Assembly: GCA_013368375.1 (NCBI GenBank)
Contig: JAACJP010000001.1
Coordinates: forward strand, 1,364,001-1,428,000
Reading direction: 5' to 3'
Origin: Tricholomella constricta
Lineage: Eukaryota; Basidiomycota; Agaricomycetes; Agaricales; Lyophyllaceae
Length of the DNA: 64,000 bases
The stretch's first letter is position 1, and every line of letters begins with the position of its first letter. Below, in pieces: positions 12,201-23,988 of the stretch. Both the position numbers and the translations under genes were made by a program. The notes under the pieces were generated by a model. It was not told the DNA's origin. It made no database searches and saw only the letters and a list, made by a program, of their open reading frames with translations.

Positions 12201-13044
12201 ACACCCGACAGGATTCAGTTCACCCACCCCATGATCGCCAACTTCACGAGCTCTATGGACGTGCCAAAGCTCTCTTCGACCTAGTTGCTCCCCAGGAGTA
12301 CGGTATTGACCCGGACGAGAAGTAAGCCATGACATCAGCCTTCCATAGATGTTCTCACTCTTGTTCTCAGGGAAGAGATCGGCGTTCTGACTTCCTTACC
12401 TCTTCTCCACAACGTGGTGCAAGACTTGGAAGCGGCTCGGACCAACGGAGAGAGCTCTCTGACTTTATATTTTACGAAAGAAAGCCACATCCACACCTTG
12501 GTCAACCTCGTGCTATTATCTGGGCTTCCAATAGCAAATCGCCGCATTCCAGAGCTTGATTACTGCGTTCGTGAACAACATTATTCATCGAATACTGAGC
12601 TTCCATTGACTTGTCCTTTGTCCTTCAGTCCCATATCACGTTCGAATTATACGAGCGAAATCATGGAAGAGGCAAATCCGATAAGGAATACTCTATAAGG
12701 CTGTCGCTGAGCGAAGGGGCGCATTCTTCCAATGTCCTTGACTCGACCGTCGACGCTCGCCATTCTCTCAATGTGCAACCTCGAAGGTCCGACACCTACG
12801 ATGGTTTCACTTCTATCTGATGTTGACGGTCTACTACAGGAAACTCACACAACATCTACCCTACAGCCTGGTAATTGAGAAGTTGTCGAAACATTTCGAC
12901 AGATTGAATGATGTGCGCGTTTTCTCAACGATCAATATTCTTTTTCGCTTACCCCCACTGCAGGACGATGACACCGACACACCATTTGAGACTATAGAGG
13001 CGAGACCAACTACGGTGGACACCAGTAGTAGCGACGATACCTAA
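9207..13044 (+). CDS. VIP1: Inositol hexakisphosphate/diphosphoinositol pentakisphosphate kinase (PPIP5K)
   Basis: Dual-domain inositol pyrophosphate kinase/phosphatase of the Vip1/Asp1/PPIP5K family. After a Ser-rich N-terminus, [16 protein letters not shown] opens the ATP-grasp kinase domain. Its landmarks are [44 protein letters not shown], and [18 protein letters not shown]. The histidine-phosphatase-like domain follows with [30 protein letters not shown] (across an intron) and, late, [12 protein letters not shown] could follow the frame through more than ten introns with no break. The kinase makes 1-phosphorylated pyrophosphates such as 1-InsP7, which in yeasts regulate phosphate signalling, polarity and microtubules. 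The acidic tail [15 protein letters not shown] ends the protein. The start at 9207 was preferred over in-frame ATG 9042 because it lies downstream of the GTCAC/E-box cluster. Confidence 0.93.
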
Positions 13045-14574
13045 GAGAATGGCCATTCCCGAGAAATATATATATACAGACCTGTAATATGCCTACAATC
13101 TTCAGTAGTAATCACTTAATCCCCGATCGTCGTTGGAGTGAATCTAGGTGGACTGAATATTTGGGCTTGCTGCCGTAGATCTAGCCTTTCAGTCTTGACT
13201 AGAATTCGATTTCTTTCGAAGATACCATGCTCGGACTTGTCGCAATATTCCAATTCTTATTCTCCCAGGATCATAATTGGTCGTTGCGCGGAATTGTTCT
13301 ATTGAGGAAAACCCCCTTCGTTGGACGAATGCTGGGTTCGTTAATGAACCCCTTCTGTTAGGTATATAGCAAGGGGTTTGGTGACGGCCGGCGACGGGAT
13401 TTTGATGTAGAGAGGAATTGATTTACAGGTTACATCATGTAGCCACTATTACATAATTGTCATATCGCGTTGGTGCAGTTGACTGGATGCTATTCACGTC
13501 GTAGCTGTTGGAGTGTGAAGGGCACCAAATAAGTACAGATATTTCGAAAGATTTACGCTGAGGGATGTAAATCAGCGTAAAGCACGGCAATGTCCGGGCG
13601 TCGCTTAACGGACGCGCGCGGGACCCTGGCGCCAGTGGGCGGGGTCGACGCAATCCATCGTTACTCAAGCTCTGAGACGTCCACCTGCTTTAAAGTTTTT
13701 TTGTCAGGCTCCAGACATTATGTTCAGATGTGAGGATAAAGCTGCAGCGGCGATTTTTTTTTTACAAGCACCAACGGAGCTACAGGGCGCGCTGCGGGCA
13801 GGAGGGAGCGAGGAGTCGGAGGAAGGCTTTCCGCGCAGGCGCGTCGAGCACGTGACTATTGATCGCCGTCGGATCACGGCAGGTGCCGGCGCCATTTTTC
13901 CCATCCGCCAAAAGCCCGTAAATCATTTCTAATAAGTACGCCCTTGCAGTGTAAGCCCGATCATTCACGGTCTAATTTGCCTTTCTTCTTTCACCTTAAA
14001 GAGCATTCTAGAATAGAACATATATATGTTATTTCGGAAGATACAGAGGCCGGCAGTTGCGGCGGGCATTACAAGTGGGGTTGCTGTGATAAGAGGTTTT
14101 GACGAAGGGTTAGTAGTCCAACGAGGGGGAAGTTGCTTAAAATTATAAGCCCGTTGCGCGCACGGGTGGATGTCATCATATAACACTGACTAGTATCACA
14201 AGGCCGACTGACTACCTGACCGGTTAATCCGCGGCACCCCATTTCGCACACAGGAGACAGGCTGGGACAGGGGGGATATGAACGTAAAAATGACAGGCTG
14301 AGATTTGGTGGGTACCGGCTTTATCTCTTACCGTACTTACATATGATCAAAACATATAAATCAGAGATGTTCATTGGGGGCGCTCCGAGTCCTTCCACGG
14401 CCCAGAACAGGATCGTTCTCCGTTCGGTTATTCTATTCAAGCCTACTGCAACTCGACGATGTCACTGTCAGGATGGACGTCACAGCGCACCCTTGGCGAA
14501 AGTGGAGAGATTCATCTACGTGTGGAGTATGGCAAGCTTACCGTCTGTTCTCTTTCTCCCCAGGCCATGCGATC
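13045..14574. other. 1.5 kb interval without a recognisable gene
   Basis: Only short, unrelated open frames occur on either strand; none shows a domain, signal peptide or a credible exon chain. A GC-rich stretch at about 13600-13660 and 13780-13880 contrasts with AT-rich flanks. The right end should contain the promoter of the acyl-CoA ligase; a TATA-like catataaat lies near 14351. No tRNA-like cloverleaf or T-arm consensus was noticed. Confidence 0.5.
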
Positions 14575-17272
14575 ATGGGTGCTCCAGGAAATGTACATGA
14601 GGTTGAGACCCAGCTCGTTGACGGCAAATTGCAACGCGTTTATAAGAATCTGTGGCCCTCCCTCCGAGTGTTCTGGTGCTTGGTTGCCCAGCAACACGCG
14701 AAGGCGACCTATGTGGTCTTCGAAAACCAACGTTTCACGTTCGGCCAGATATTTGAGCGTTCTGTCAAAGCGGCAAGCTTATTCAAGACTGTATATGGAA
14801 TTCAAAAAGGTTAGAACTATCAGTAAGATCATCACCGTGCTCACAAGATACTCATCATACTTAGGTGATAGAGTCGGAATTTGCTCTCGCAATTACCCAG
14901 AATATCTAGTTGCCTTTTGGGCTTGCCGTACGTGATATCCTTGAAATCGTGTAATTAGCCGTCCTAATGTCATGTTTTGAAGACCTTATTGGCGCGGTCT
15001 CTGTTCAGGTCAACGCGTAAGTCGTTCTCTCCTTTACTCTGGGACCGCCTACTTAGATGTGTTGTCTGAAGGTGGCTCCCGCTTGATCTATTACAGTACT
15101 GCTTGACCCATACACAGTGTAAGCTCGTTGTCCTCGACCCAGAGCGTGCCGATCGACTGGAGCTTGTTGCGCATGATCTCTCTGTCGATGGCGGCGTCAA
15201 CGGCTTCCTGGTCTTTGAATCCCACGAAGGCAAAGGCGAGTGGAAGGGAATGCAATCGTGGAATTTAGCCCTTGAGAATTATAAAGGGGATTCTTGTAAA
15301 CTGCTCACAAACAACCAGGAGATCCTCCCTGAAGACAATGCGACCATTTTGTTCACTTCAGGTAGGAGAGCTCAGGATATGGTTGATCATTCACATATTG
15401 ACTTATTCTACCAGGGACTACGGGACTTCCGAAGGGAGTATTAAGTACACAGAGAATGTATTTGACCAATGTTTTCAACGTATGGCGCATTCATCTCAGT
15501 GCTATGCCACTGTCGTCGTCCTGACCCATTGACGGTCATCAACAACAGGTTTCGGCGGCCAGCAGGCGGGCAGTTCTCAGGAGCGGTGGTAACATCATGC
15601 CGACAACGCCTGAGGACCCGGCAAAGGGGATCCTGATATCAGTGCCATTCTTCCATGTGACAGGTTCGACAAGCTTGATGGTGAGTGGTGAATCTTCTTC
15701 CGCGGAAGCCCCTAAGTGTCGCGTCAGATGCTGGCATCCATGACTGGGATGAAAATTGTCTTAATGAGGAAATGGATACCAGAAGAAGGTATAGAAAAAC
15801 ATGCTCTCGTTCATGTTTCTTGCAACGTCTCTGACTCCTTACAGCTGCTAGGTGAAATATAATATTTCAGGATCTTGACAGTATATTCATCTGTGTGCAG
15901 GCTGATAAAACAAGAGAAGGTTGCAGTCGCTGGAGGGTGAGCTACTGCTTCGTATCATTTGCTTACCCTGAGATGCTTACGAGGAGGCAGGGTTCCCTCA
16001 ATGGTGGCGGACCTTACGGAGAGCTCCCTAGCAGGCTTTCCGCTGGATTCCTTGATGTTCGGCGGTGCACCAGCGCCAGACTTACTGGCAGCTAGGGCAG
16101 GCCAGACCTTCCCCAATGCCGTCATGTGAGTTTCTCCTCATACGAGCTCTTTGCATCACTCAGTAAATATTGGAACTCAGGAGCCAGGGATATGGCTTAA
16201 CGGAGACTAACAGTGTCGCAGTAAGCTTTGGTTCGTGGCCTATCCTTATTACACACCATTCGCGATCTGCTGAGATTAACCCTCCCCTTCGTAGCGGGCG
16301 CTGATTATTCTGCGCGACCTGCGAGCTGGTACGTCTCTGTTTTCGGCAAGTCAGCAGGAAGCTCATGGCCGTGTGATTAGTGGTTTACCATGCCCAGTCA
16401 ATGATATTATGATAATGGCTGGAAATACGTCTGCACCTGTCGGCGAGGTTGGAGAAGTTTGGCTAAGAGGTCCCAATGTAATGAAGGAGTACTGGCGCGA
16501 CCCGGGTAAGAGCACCAATGAGGGCAGAGTATGGCATGACTAATGTTATATACTTAAGGTGCTACTGAGAAGGTATGGTATCTGCTTACTCTCACTGGCT
16601 GGATTCTGACCTATTCGCAGGCGTTGACGAAAGATGGCTGGCTTAAAACAGGGGACCTCGGATATTTGGACAGGGATGGTTTCCTGTACATTCGAGACAG
16701 AAGTAAGACAATCAAAAGAGATGATGGTCATTTTCATTGATAAATCCTTTCTAGTCAAGGATATCATCATTCGTGGGGGCGAAAACATTGTGCGTACAAC
16801 ATGGTTTTGTCCTTTTTTGCCCGCGAGTGACAGAGACACGATAGGATTCTGTATCTGTTGAGAATGCACTGTATGCAGATAACCGGGTAATGGAGGCTGC
16901 GGCTGTTGGTGTACCCCATCCACGGCTTGGTGAAATTGTGGCGGCCGTCATCTCTGTAAAGCCTGGATTCAAGGGTCAGTTGACGGAAGCTTCACTCATT
17001 GCCACAGCAGCCAAAAGGTATTGTTTTTCGAGACCGCATTGTCACATGTCTCATGATATCTATTAGTCTTCCAAAATTCGCTGTACCAGTGTTGATTATC
17101 ATTCAGGATGAACCATTGGGTAAGGAAATCCTTGACATGAAATGGACAAACTCATCCATCATCTACAGAACGCACGGAATCGGGGAAGATTCTGAAGCCC
17201 GAGCTACGGAAGACTGCACGGGCAGCCTGGGAGATGAGGATGAAGGATGACGGGTCGCGCACAAAATTGTGA
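14575..17272 (+). CDS. AMP-forming acyl-CoA synthetase (ANL superfamily)
   Basis: Adenylate-forming acyl-CoA ligase. The N-terminal half contains [16 protein letters not shown] and [20 protein letters not shown]. The P-loop-like AMP-binding motif [14 protein letters not shown] is split by an intron after TSG. Later elements are [48 protein letters not shown], then IIIRGGENI and, near the C-terminus, a catalytic-lysine motif [13 protein letters not shown] 7-nt exon (15845-15851) is required to keep frame between IPEE and [13 protein letters not shown]. The protein ends SRTKL, a weak variant of a peroxisomal PTS1 signal. Substrate cannot be told; fatty acids or 4-coumarate-like acids are possible. 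The start ATG at 14575 was chosen because homologous sequence begins soon after it; an in-frame ATG exists at 14374. Confidence 0.85.
15845..15851 (+). other. 7-nt microexon of the acyl-CoA synthetase gene
   Basis: CTGCTAG lies between an acceptor (ttacag) ending at 15844 and a donor (gtgaaa) at 15852. Joining the flanking exons directly gives an immediate TGA; including these seven bases gives the expected IPEEAARLIKQEK. The frame therefore proves the microexon if the gene is functional. Confidence 0.7.
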
Positions 17273-17446
17273 CCAATTGCCAGTGGAATAGAATGGAATC
17301 ATGGGGCCATGTATTGGGTTATTTGGCATCGTTGTATAATCATATCTGAGTTTGGGTTGTTCAGTCTCGAGGCGGATATCTCTATACCCACTTGCTAAAT
17401 TACGCATTTCGGGCTACTTTCACGACGCTGATGAAATAAACACTCT

Positions 17447-20400
17447 ATGGATCGTTCAAACTCCATCTCGTCCAATGCCTCGACGGGCTCCAGGTCCGGG
17501 TCTGCATCTGGTCCATTCGCGTACCAAACACGCCTCTTAGAGCGTACATCGTCCAGAGGAGGGGGAAACTCTCTATCTCGCAGCAATTCGCAATCTGGCA
17601 TGGGAATTCTCAGCAACCCGACGGGGTCAGGAACCCCCACCAGTACTCGGAGGTGGACGCCGTCGCATCGTGTCACGAACAGCTTGGATGCGTCTCGGGG
17701 AAAGTGGGAGGAGCGCGCCCGAGAAGCAGCTGGAGACGAGTCCATGACGCCTCTGTCCAGTCCAACAAAGGACGTGGACAGGTGTCGAACACCAGTTAGT
17801 GGGGCCCTTCATCGAGATTTGTCGTTGACATCACCGGAATATCGGTCGACCACCCCCCCGCCAATCTCTTCGATGCACATCGAGCCGCAACGGACTCCAA
17901 CTTACCTGAAGCGCCGGACAATGCCCGCACCCATCATCGCCTCTCCACTGTCTCCCAACACAACAGGAATCACCGTCGAAGGCGACTCATCAAACAGCCC
18001 TTCTTCACCACACCGTATACACCTGCCCTCAACGACCTCATTTCAACGCTCCTCAAGTCCAGTGTCCTCCGAGAACACCTCTACAACGTCAGGATCATTC
18101 CAGTCAATATCTCATGCCAGATATCACCGATCGAACACATTGGATAGCCTCACTAGAACGGTGCCATCTAAAGATCAGCTTCTCTCTCAAAGCCACTCAC
18201 CTTCCAAAGAGTCATCGACTGTGTTTCACCACTCCATTGGCACCCCACCATCTGCTTTACCCATACGCAGGCGTCCGACGTCTTTCTATAGTCCATCAGC
18301 TGAAACCCCAGCATCACCAGATAAACCAAATCGACTATCCCTTTACGGTTTACAATCAATATCCTCCTCCGAGAAGCTGGCAGGAACCCTTCGCTCACCA
18401 CCTTCTCCGTCTCCCATGACATCCGTGATGAACCCCCCAGTATACCGAAGCTCATATATGTCTAGTAAGAAATCATCCGCGTACGGCGAGAATCTGGGTA
18501 CAGGTCGGAAACTCGGAAGACATCTTCCTCGCATCGCCAGCGGAGATACCGAGGAGCCAATGGAGTTGGAAAGGAAAAGTGAAGAACCTGGGAGCCGACA
18601 GCGACACCGAGAACTTCGAACACGTAATGGAAATGAAGATAGTCAAGTGTTACCTGAACAGCATTGGAAACAAGATCGTGTTTCGCCTGCCGTACCCGCA
18701 CCCACTGCAGATGACGTCGTAGGGCTACCAGGTCGGATACAACTCAAGGCACCCACCCCCTCGTCTCCCTTGCCATCTGCCCGTCTCATGGGCAGCTCAT
18801 GGGCCGACACCCAGAGGCACCTTATACATGCCTATGAGTATCTCTGCCATGTCGGAGAAGCTCAGCAGTGGATTGAAGGGTGTTTGGGCGAAGAGCTCGG
18901 ATTTGGGGTTGTAGAAATGGAAGACGGATTGCGAAACGGCGTGGTCTTGGCAAAACTCGTCCGTACCTTCCAGGGGGAAGGCGCTGTGAAGAAAATCTAC
19001 GACGTGAGTGTCCAACTCTTGGATGCCTGCCTTTCTATAACATGTGTGCAGGCCCCCAAGCTGGATTTTCGGCATTCGGATAACATCAACTATTTTTTCA
19101 ATTTTGTTCGTCAAGTTGGCCTTCCAGAGGTAATGTTAATTTCTCATACTTGTTTGCCAGTAAACTAATTATGGTCTTATAGGGATTCATTTTCGAGCTC
19201 ACAGATCTATACGAGAAGAAGAATCTTCCAAAGGTCATCTATTGCATTCATGCCTTGAGGTGCGATTCAGCACTAGCACCTACTAGCATAATTTCCTGAC
19301 CGCCATACTACAGTCATCTACTTGCTCGTAGAGGTATGGCCGAGCGGATAGGAAACCTTCTGGGCCGACTTCAATTTTCTGATGACCAGCTGCAAAAGAC
19401 ACAGAAGGGTTTGAAAGATGCTGGTGTGGCGATGCCGAACTTCGGAAACGTTGGTCGTGAGCTAGCGAAAGAGATCAATGAAGAACCTGAAGTGGAAGTA
19501 GAGACAGAGGACGAGCGTGAGCCATGATTATCTACACGTATATATCCCTCTGAAAGTTTGGTTCAGGTCGCGATCGATTCCTGCTGGAGAATGAAGATTC
19601 AATCACCGCTTTGCAGGCGCATGCAAGAGGCTTCTTCTCACGCAAGGCGCAGGCTACTCTACAGGGTCGCTTGCGTCTGACTGAGCGCCACATCCCTAAG
19701 CTTCAAGCTCGCTGTCGAGCCGCTCTCGTTCGTCAAAAGCTGGAGCGACAGCGACAGGCATCGGTCAGTCTTACTCCATGGGTCATATCACTACAAGCCC
19801 TTGCCCGAGCCGTCATACTTCGGAGGCAATGGCGTCTTCGTCTCCGTCAGATACGAGGGTCGATACCCCCTGTAATCAAGCTCCAGGCTCAACTTCGCGG
19901 TGTTCTTCAGCGCCAAAGATTCTCTCGATTATTGGCTGCTCTCAGGAGCAGTCGACTTGCAGTGACCAAACTTCAAGCCATCGCTCGCGCCCGTATCACT
20001 CGGAATGGTCACAAACAACTATCCAAAGTTTTTTCGCAATCTGCGGTTAATTATTCCATACTTGCGTTCCAGGCCCATGCTAGAGGCGTACTGTCTAGAA
20101 GACGAATAGGCAAACAACTGGCGCTTTTGAAACACCAGGAACCCCGCTTTACTGCTTTACAAGCCCATTTCAGGGGTGTTATCATGCGACGTCGACTGCG
20201 GACACAGATGGCCAAGCTGGAAGACGTCTCTCATGTGGTAGTTCGCATACAGGCTGCTGTTCGCACCTTCCTTGCCAGGAAAAGACTTCTCTTGCTTATC
20301 CGCGGTCTCCGGAAAGCAACTCCTTTGGTTTTGGGCTTTCAAGCTCGCGCTCGAGCCAGCCTCGCTCGACAGATGCACCAAAACATACAGAAAGCACTGA

Positions 20401-23400
20401 TGGAAACAAAGACTGTTGTTTCTGTTGGAGGAATACAAGCACTGGCGCGGGCTAAACTGGTGCGTAAACGCCATCAGGAACTCACGCGTACATTGGAGTT
20501 CGCGGCGCCGGACGTCATTGGCCTACAGGCTGTAGCACGCGGTGGTTTGTTACGTTCTGATTACTTTGCGTGGAGAGATCATCTTCATCGGAGTCATCTT
20601 GTCGCTTCCCTTCTTCAGGCTATGCTGCGAGGCGCTCTGTTTCGGCGGACCTTCCGCGCCAAAATGCAGTATTACCGAGAAAATCTAAGCAAAGTCGTCA
20701 AGATTCAGTCATTGTTCCGCGCAAAGGAGACCCGGGAACAATATCGACAATTGACTTTGGGCAAAAACGTCACTGTCGGAACTATCAAGAACTTCGTTCA
20801 TCTTCTTGACGATTCGGAGGCGGACTTCCAGGAAGAGATCAAGGTGGAGCGCCTCAGAAAAAAGGTTGTGGAGAGTATTCGAGAAAATCAAGCCCTTGAA
20901 AACGATCTCAATGACTTGGATGTCAAAATTGGACTCGTCGTTCAAAATGTCATAAAAGCCAGGCGACAGGACAGCGCTGCTTCACACGCCGCAAGGATAT
21001 CTCTGCTCGCTGCTCATGGAGACCCCTTTTCTGGTCCGAATTCCATCGACCAAGCGGCGAGACGGAAACTGGAGCTCTATCAGCAACTCTTTTATCTTTT
21101 GCAAACCAGAGGGGAATACTTGAGTCGACTGTTCGTTCACTTGTCGTCAGAGAATACCCCGGAGACCAGCCGACGATTTGCGGAGAGGGTGGTTTTAACG
21201 CTCTTCGGATATGGTCAGGATCGTAGGGAGGATTATCTTCTCTTAAAATTGTTTCAGGTAAATCCAAATCTTTTTCCATCCGATATCGTACCCTTATTTT
21301 CCGACTAGCTTGCAATCCGCGAAGAAATCAACTCTGCTACCTCCGTCGATGAGATCATTCGTGGTCATCCAATGTATATCAATATTGCAGTGCATTATGT
21401 GCGCCCGAAACAAATCACCTACGCACGCGAGGCATTCCAGACGATTATACGCGAAGTTGTAAGCGCAGAAGATCTCGATCTTGAAGCTGATCCATCCATT
21501 GTAAGTTTTGAACCCTTGTTCTACGTGCGCAGGGTCTCATACTTTGATCACAGATTCATAAAGCCAGAATAGAACTGAAAGAAATCAGGTCGGGGGTCGC
21601 CAGCACAAAGGCAAAGGATGTTTCTTTCCGCGACGCTTTGACAGATCCAGATACACGACCTATTTACATCCGTCGTAGGTCGTCATTGACTTCTCGCGCC
21701 TACCCCAATACTCACATTAAAAAGATCTACAAGTCCTCCAGTGGTGGACCGAAGCTTTTGTCAGCGCTATCAAACAGTCAACCAAGAAGATGCCTTACGG
21801 TATGAGATATCTCGCTCGAGAAACTCTCGTTCATCTTCGAGTGCGCCATTCTCGAAACGTACTTCACCGTCCCCTCTCTTAACTTCACTCAACAGGAAAG
21901 GTTTCCGGATGCCCCAGAAGAAGCATATGCCGCCTGCATTGGCAGAATGGTATATTACCGATATATCAATCCCGCCATCATGTGAAGCACCCACTACTTA
22001 ACAGCCGCGTTGAAACTCAACAGACTTTTTAGTGCACCCGAGACCTTCGATATTGTCTCCAAGACTGTCAATACTCCGGCCCGAAAGAACCTCGCACAAA
22101 TATCCAAGGTCCTCACACAAGTGACTAGTGGTTCACAATTTGACGATGACAGCCCGATGTACGTTCCGATCAATGACTATGTTCTCAAGGCGATTACAGA
22201 AATATCTACGTGGTTAATCGATGGTAAGATCCTGAACTCGCTCTTGTTGTGCCTATCTGAACCTGAAGTCTGTAGTCGCAAATGTCTCTGATGCCGAAAC
22301 TCAATTCCATGCTCACGAGTTTCTTGATGCAACCGTGCAGCCTAAGCCAATATATATATCTCCCAATGAGATATACACGATGCATGGTCTGCTTTCTCAG
22401 CACCTGGACCATATTGTACGCTCTTTTAATTTTCTTTCCATGAATTCACCGAAAGAAAACTTCTAACGATGCAATTCAAGGCCCCGAGGAAGGACGACAC
22501 TCTCCGAGTCATACTCGCTGAATTAGATGGCGTCCCCAACCTTGGCAGCGAAGAACTGAAAGATGCTAGAGACACATCTATCACATTGGAACTTACTAAT
22601 CGTTTTGCTCATGTTCGAGGTCAGTCTTCCTCTCTTTCTTCGAGGCATGAGCATTTCTCAAGCTATCGAGTTAATGTAGATCCGCATGCAGAAGAGAAAA
22701 CGCTGTGGGTCCAGGCAAAACGCGGTGTCCTGGCGATTCTACGCGTACAACCTGCTCAGGACCTGTTGGAGTCGTTAATGCGTCCTGTCGCGGAAGACGA
22801 TGAGCTTATCTGGGAGGAAATTTTGGAAGCTGAAATGGACAGCGAGCAGATAAGGCACCCACGACGCCAACCTTCCACTGTTGCCGCAGACTCAGCATAC
22901 CGCCTCGAGGACATTCGCTCGTGAGCAGTGGTGTTCCATTCGTCTGATGCCACGTCTAATTTTCGAGATTGCTACAGGCTGAAATTTGCGGCCGTCAAAG
23001 CTCTCGCCATTTCAAATCTATTAGACCTTGAGAAGCAAGGCAGGATATCCCGTGAAGATGGCTTCCAGGGAATTCTCAATGCCATTGCCGGAGATGTACG
23101 CAGCAAGCACCGGAAGCGCCTTCAGCGTCAGCAGGAGATGGAAAGCATGAACGAAGCTCTCAGGCATTTGGCAGAGCGCAAGAAATACTTTGAGGAACAG
23201 ATCGACAGCTACCACAACTACGTCGAAACAGCAATGAATACGATGCAAAGAGGGAAAGGGTAATCACATCATCCGTTGTTATCCCGTATGGCCATTGATG
23301 CGACATTTTGACAGGAAAAAGCGATTTGTGCTGCCTTTCACGAAACAATTTTACCATCTCCGAGATTTGCAGAAATCTGGAGAGACCGCTCCGTATGGCT

Positions 23401-23759
23401 CTTTCATCTATTCCGCCAAATATCTCTATGAAAAGGGTATCCTGCTGTCTATCGACCAATACTCGCCGCGGCAGTTCGACAAGATCCAACTTACAATGTC
23501 ATCGAAGACAGCAGGCGTTTTCACCATGCGACTTGAATCCAACTTGCTGGGCGTCACTACGCGTATCGCCTCTGAGGACATCCGGATGGAAGACCTTCTA
23601 CAGGCCAAGTATGAGAAGCGTCCATCCTTCGCGTTGTTCAATGGTAAAGTCAGCGTCAACTTTGAGTTGTTCCTTGACCACATCAACAAGAAGTACGTGC
23701 TGTGTATCTGTACAGCTGTTGTGCAGCATTAATCAACATAATGCAGGTTCTACGTATAA
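17447..23759 (+). CDS. IQGAP/Rng2-like cytokinetic scaffold with CH, IQ and RasGAP-related domains
   Basis: Large scaffold of the IQGAP family (Rng2 in fission yeast, Iqg1 in budding yeast), organising F-actin, myosin and calmodulin in the cytokinetic ring. Estimated at about 1,850 residues. Order: Ser/Pro-rich disordered N-terminus (about 430 residues); calponin-homology domain from HAYEYLCHVGEAQQWIEG to VIYCIHALSHLLARRG; then at least 13 IQ-like motifs of the form LQAxARGxxxRR at roughly 33-36 residue spacing (19600-20740); coiled region; RasGAP-like domain (EDYLLLKLFQ, REEINSATSVDEIIRGHP, YYRYINPAI); and the RasGAP C-terminal domain ending NFELFLDHINKKFYV. The reading frame was followed across all introns without interruption. 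It is convergent with the MFS transporter, 229 bp away. Confidence 0.9.
19605..20745 (+). repeat. Tandem array of at least 13 IQ-like calmodulin-binding motifs
   Basis: Within the IQGAP-like protein, cores LQAHARG, LQARCRA, LQALARA, LQAQLRG, LQAIARA, FQAHARG, LQAHFRG, IQAAVRT, FQARARA, IQALARA, LQAVARG, LQAMLRG and IQSLFRA follow one another. All 13 lie in one uninterrupted exon. Such motifs form a long helix that binds calmodulin or myosin light chains. Confidence 0.85.
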
Positions 23760-23988
23760 TTCGCACACCGCACTTTTCTTGTCAGCTTTCTTACTTGCAA
23801 TCGGACGTTTACGACTCATTCACGATCATTCGCCGCACACCCACTGCTGCTTTCCCTCACTGCAATGTATCCTAGCCAATCTCACATGTATTTACATTTT
23901 TTAGAAATTACCAGTCTGGTCATCCATGATGCTGCTATCTGCCGTTATTATTTTCCGATATGACGTTCAGTCTTTGAAATGTTCCAAT

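Noticed and set aside
13720..13932. Short plus-strand frame in the 1.5 kb gap
   Set aside because: Low-complexity Ala/Glu run without signal, domain or neighbours that continue it.
14374..14574. Upstream start for the acyl-CoA synthetase
   Set aside because: The extra 67 residues are not family-like; a pyrimidine-rich tract with acceptor-like sites just before 14575 suggests leader sequence.
20157..20474. Minus-strand frame opposite the IQ array
   Set aside because: Shadow of the long repeat exon; no domain or start context.
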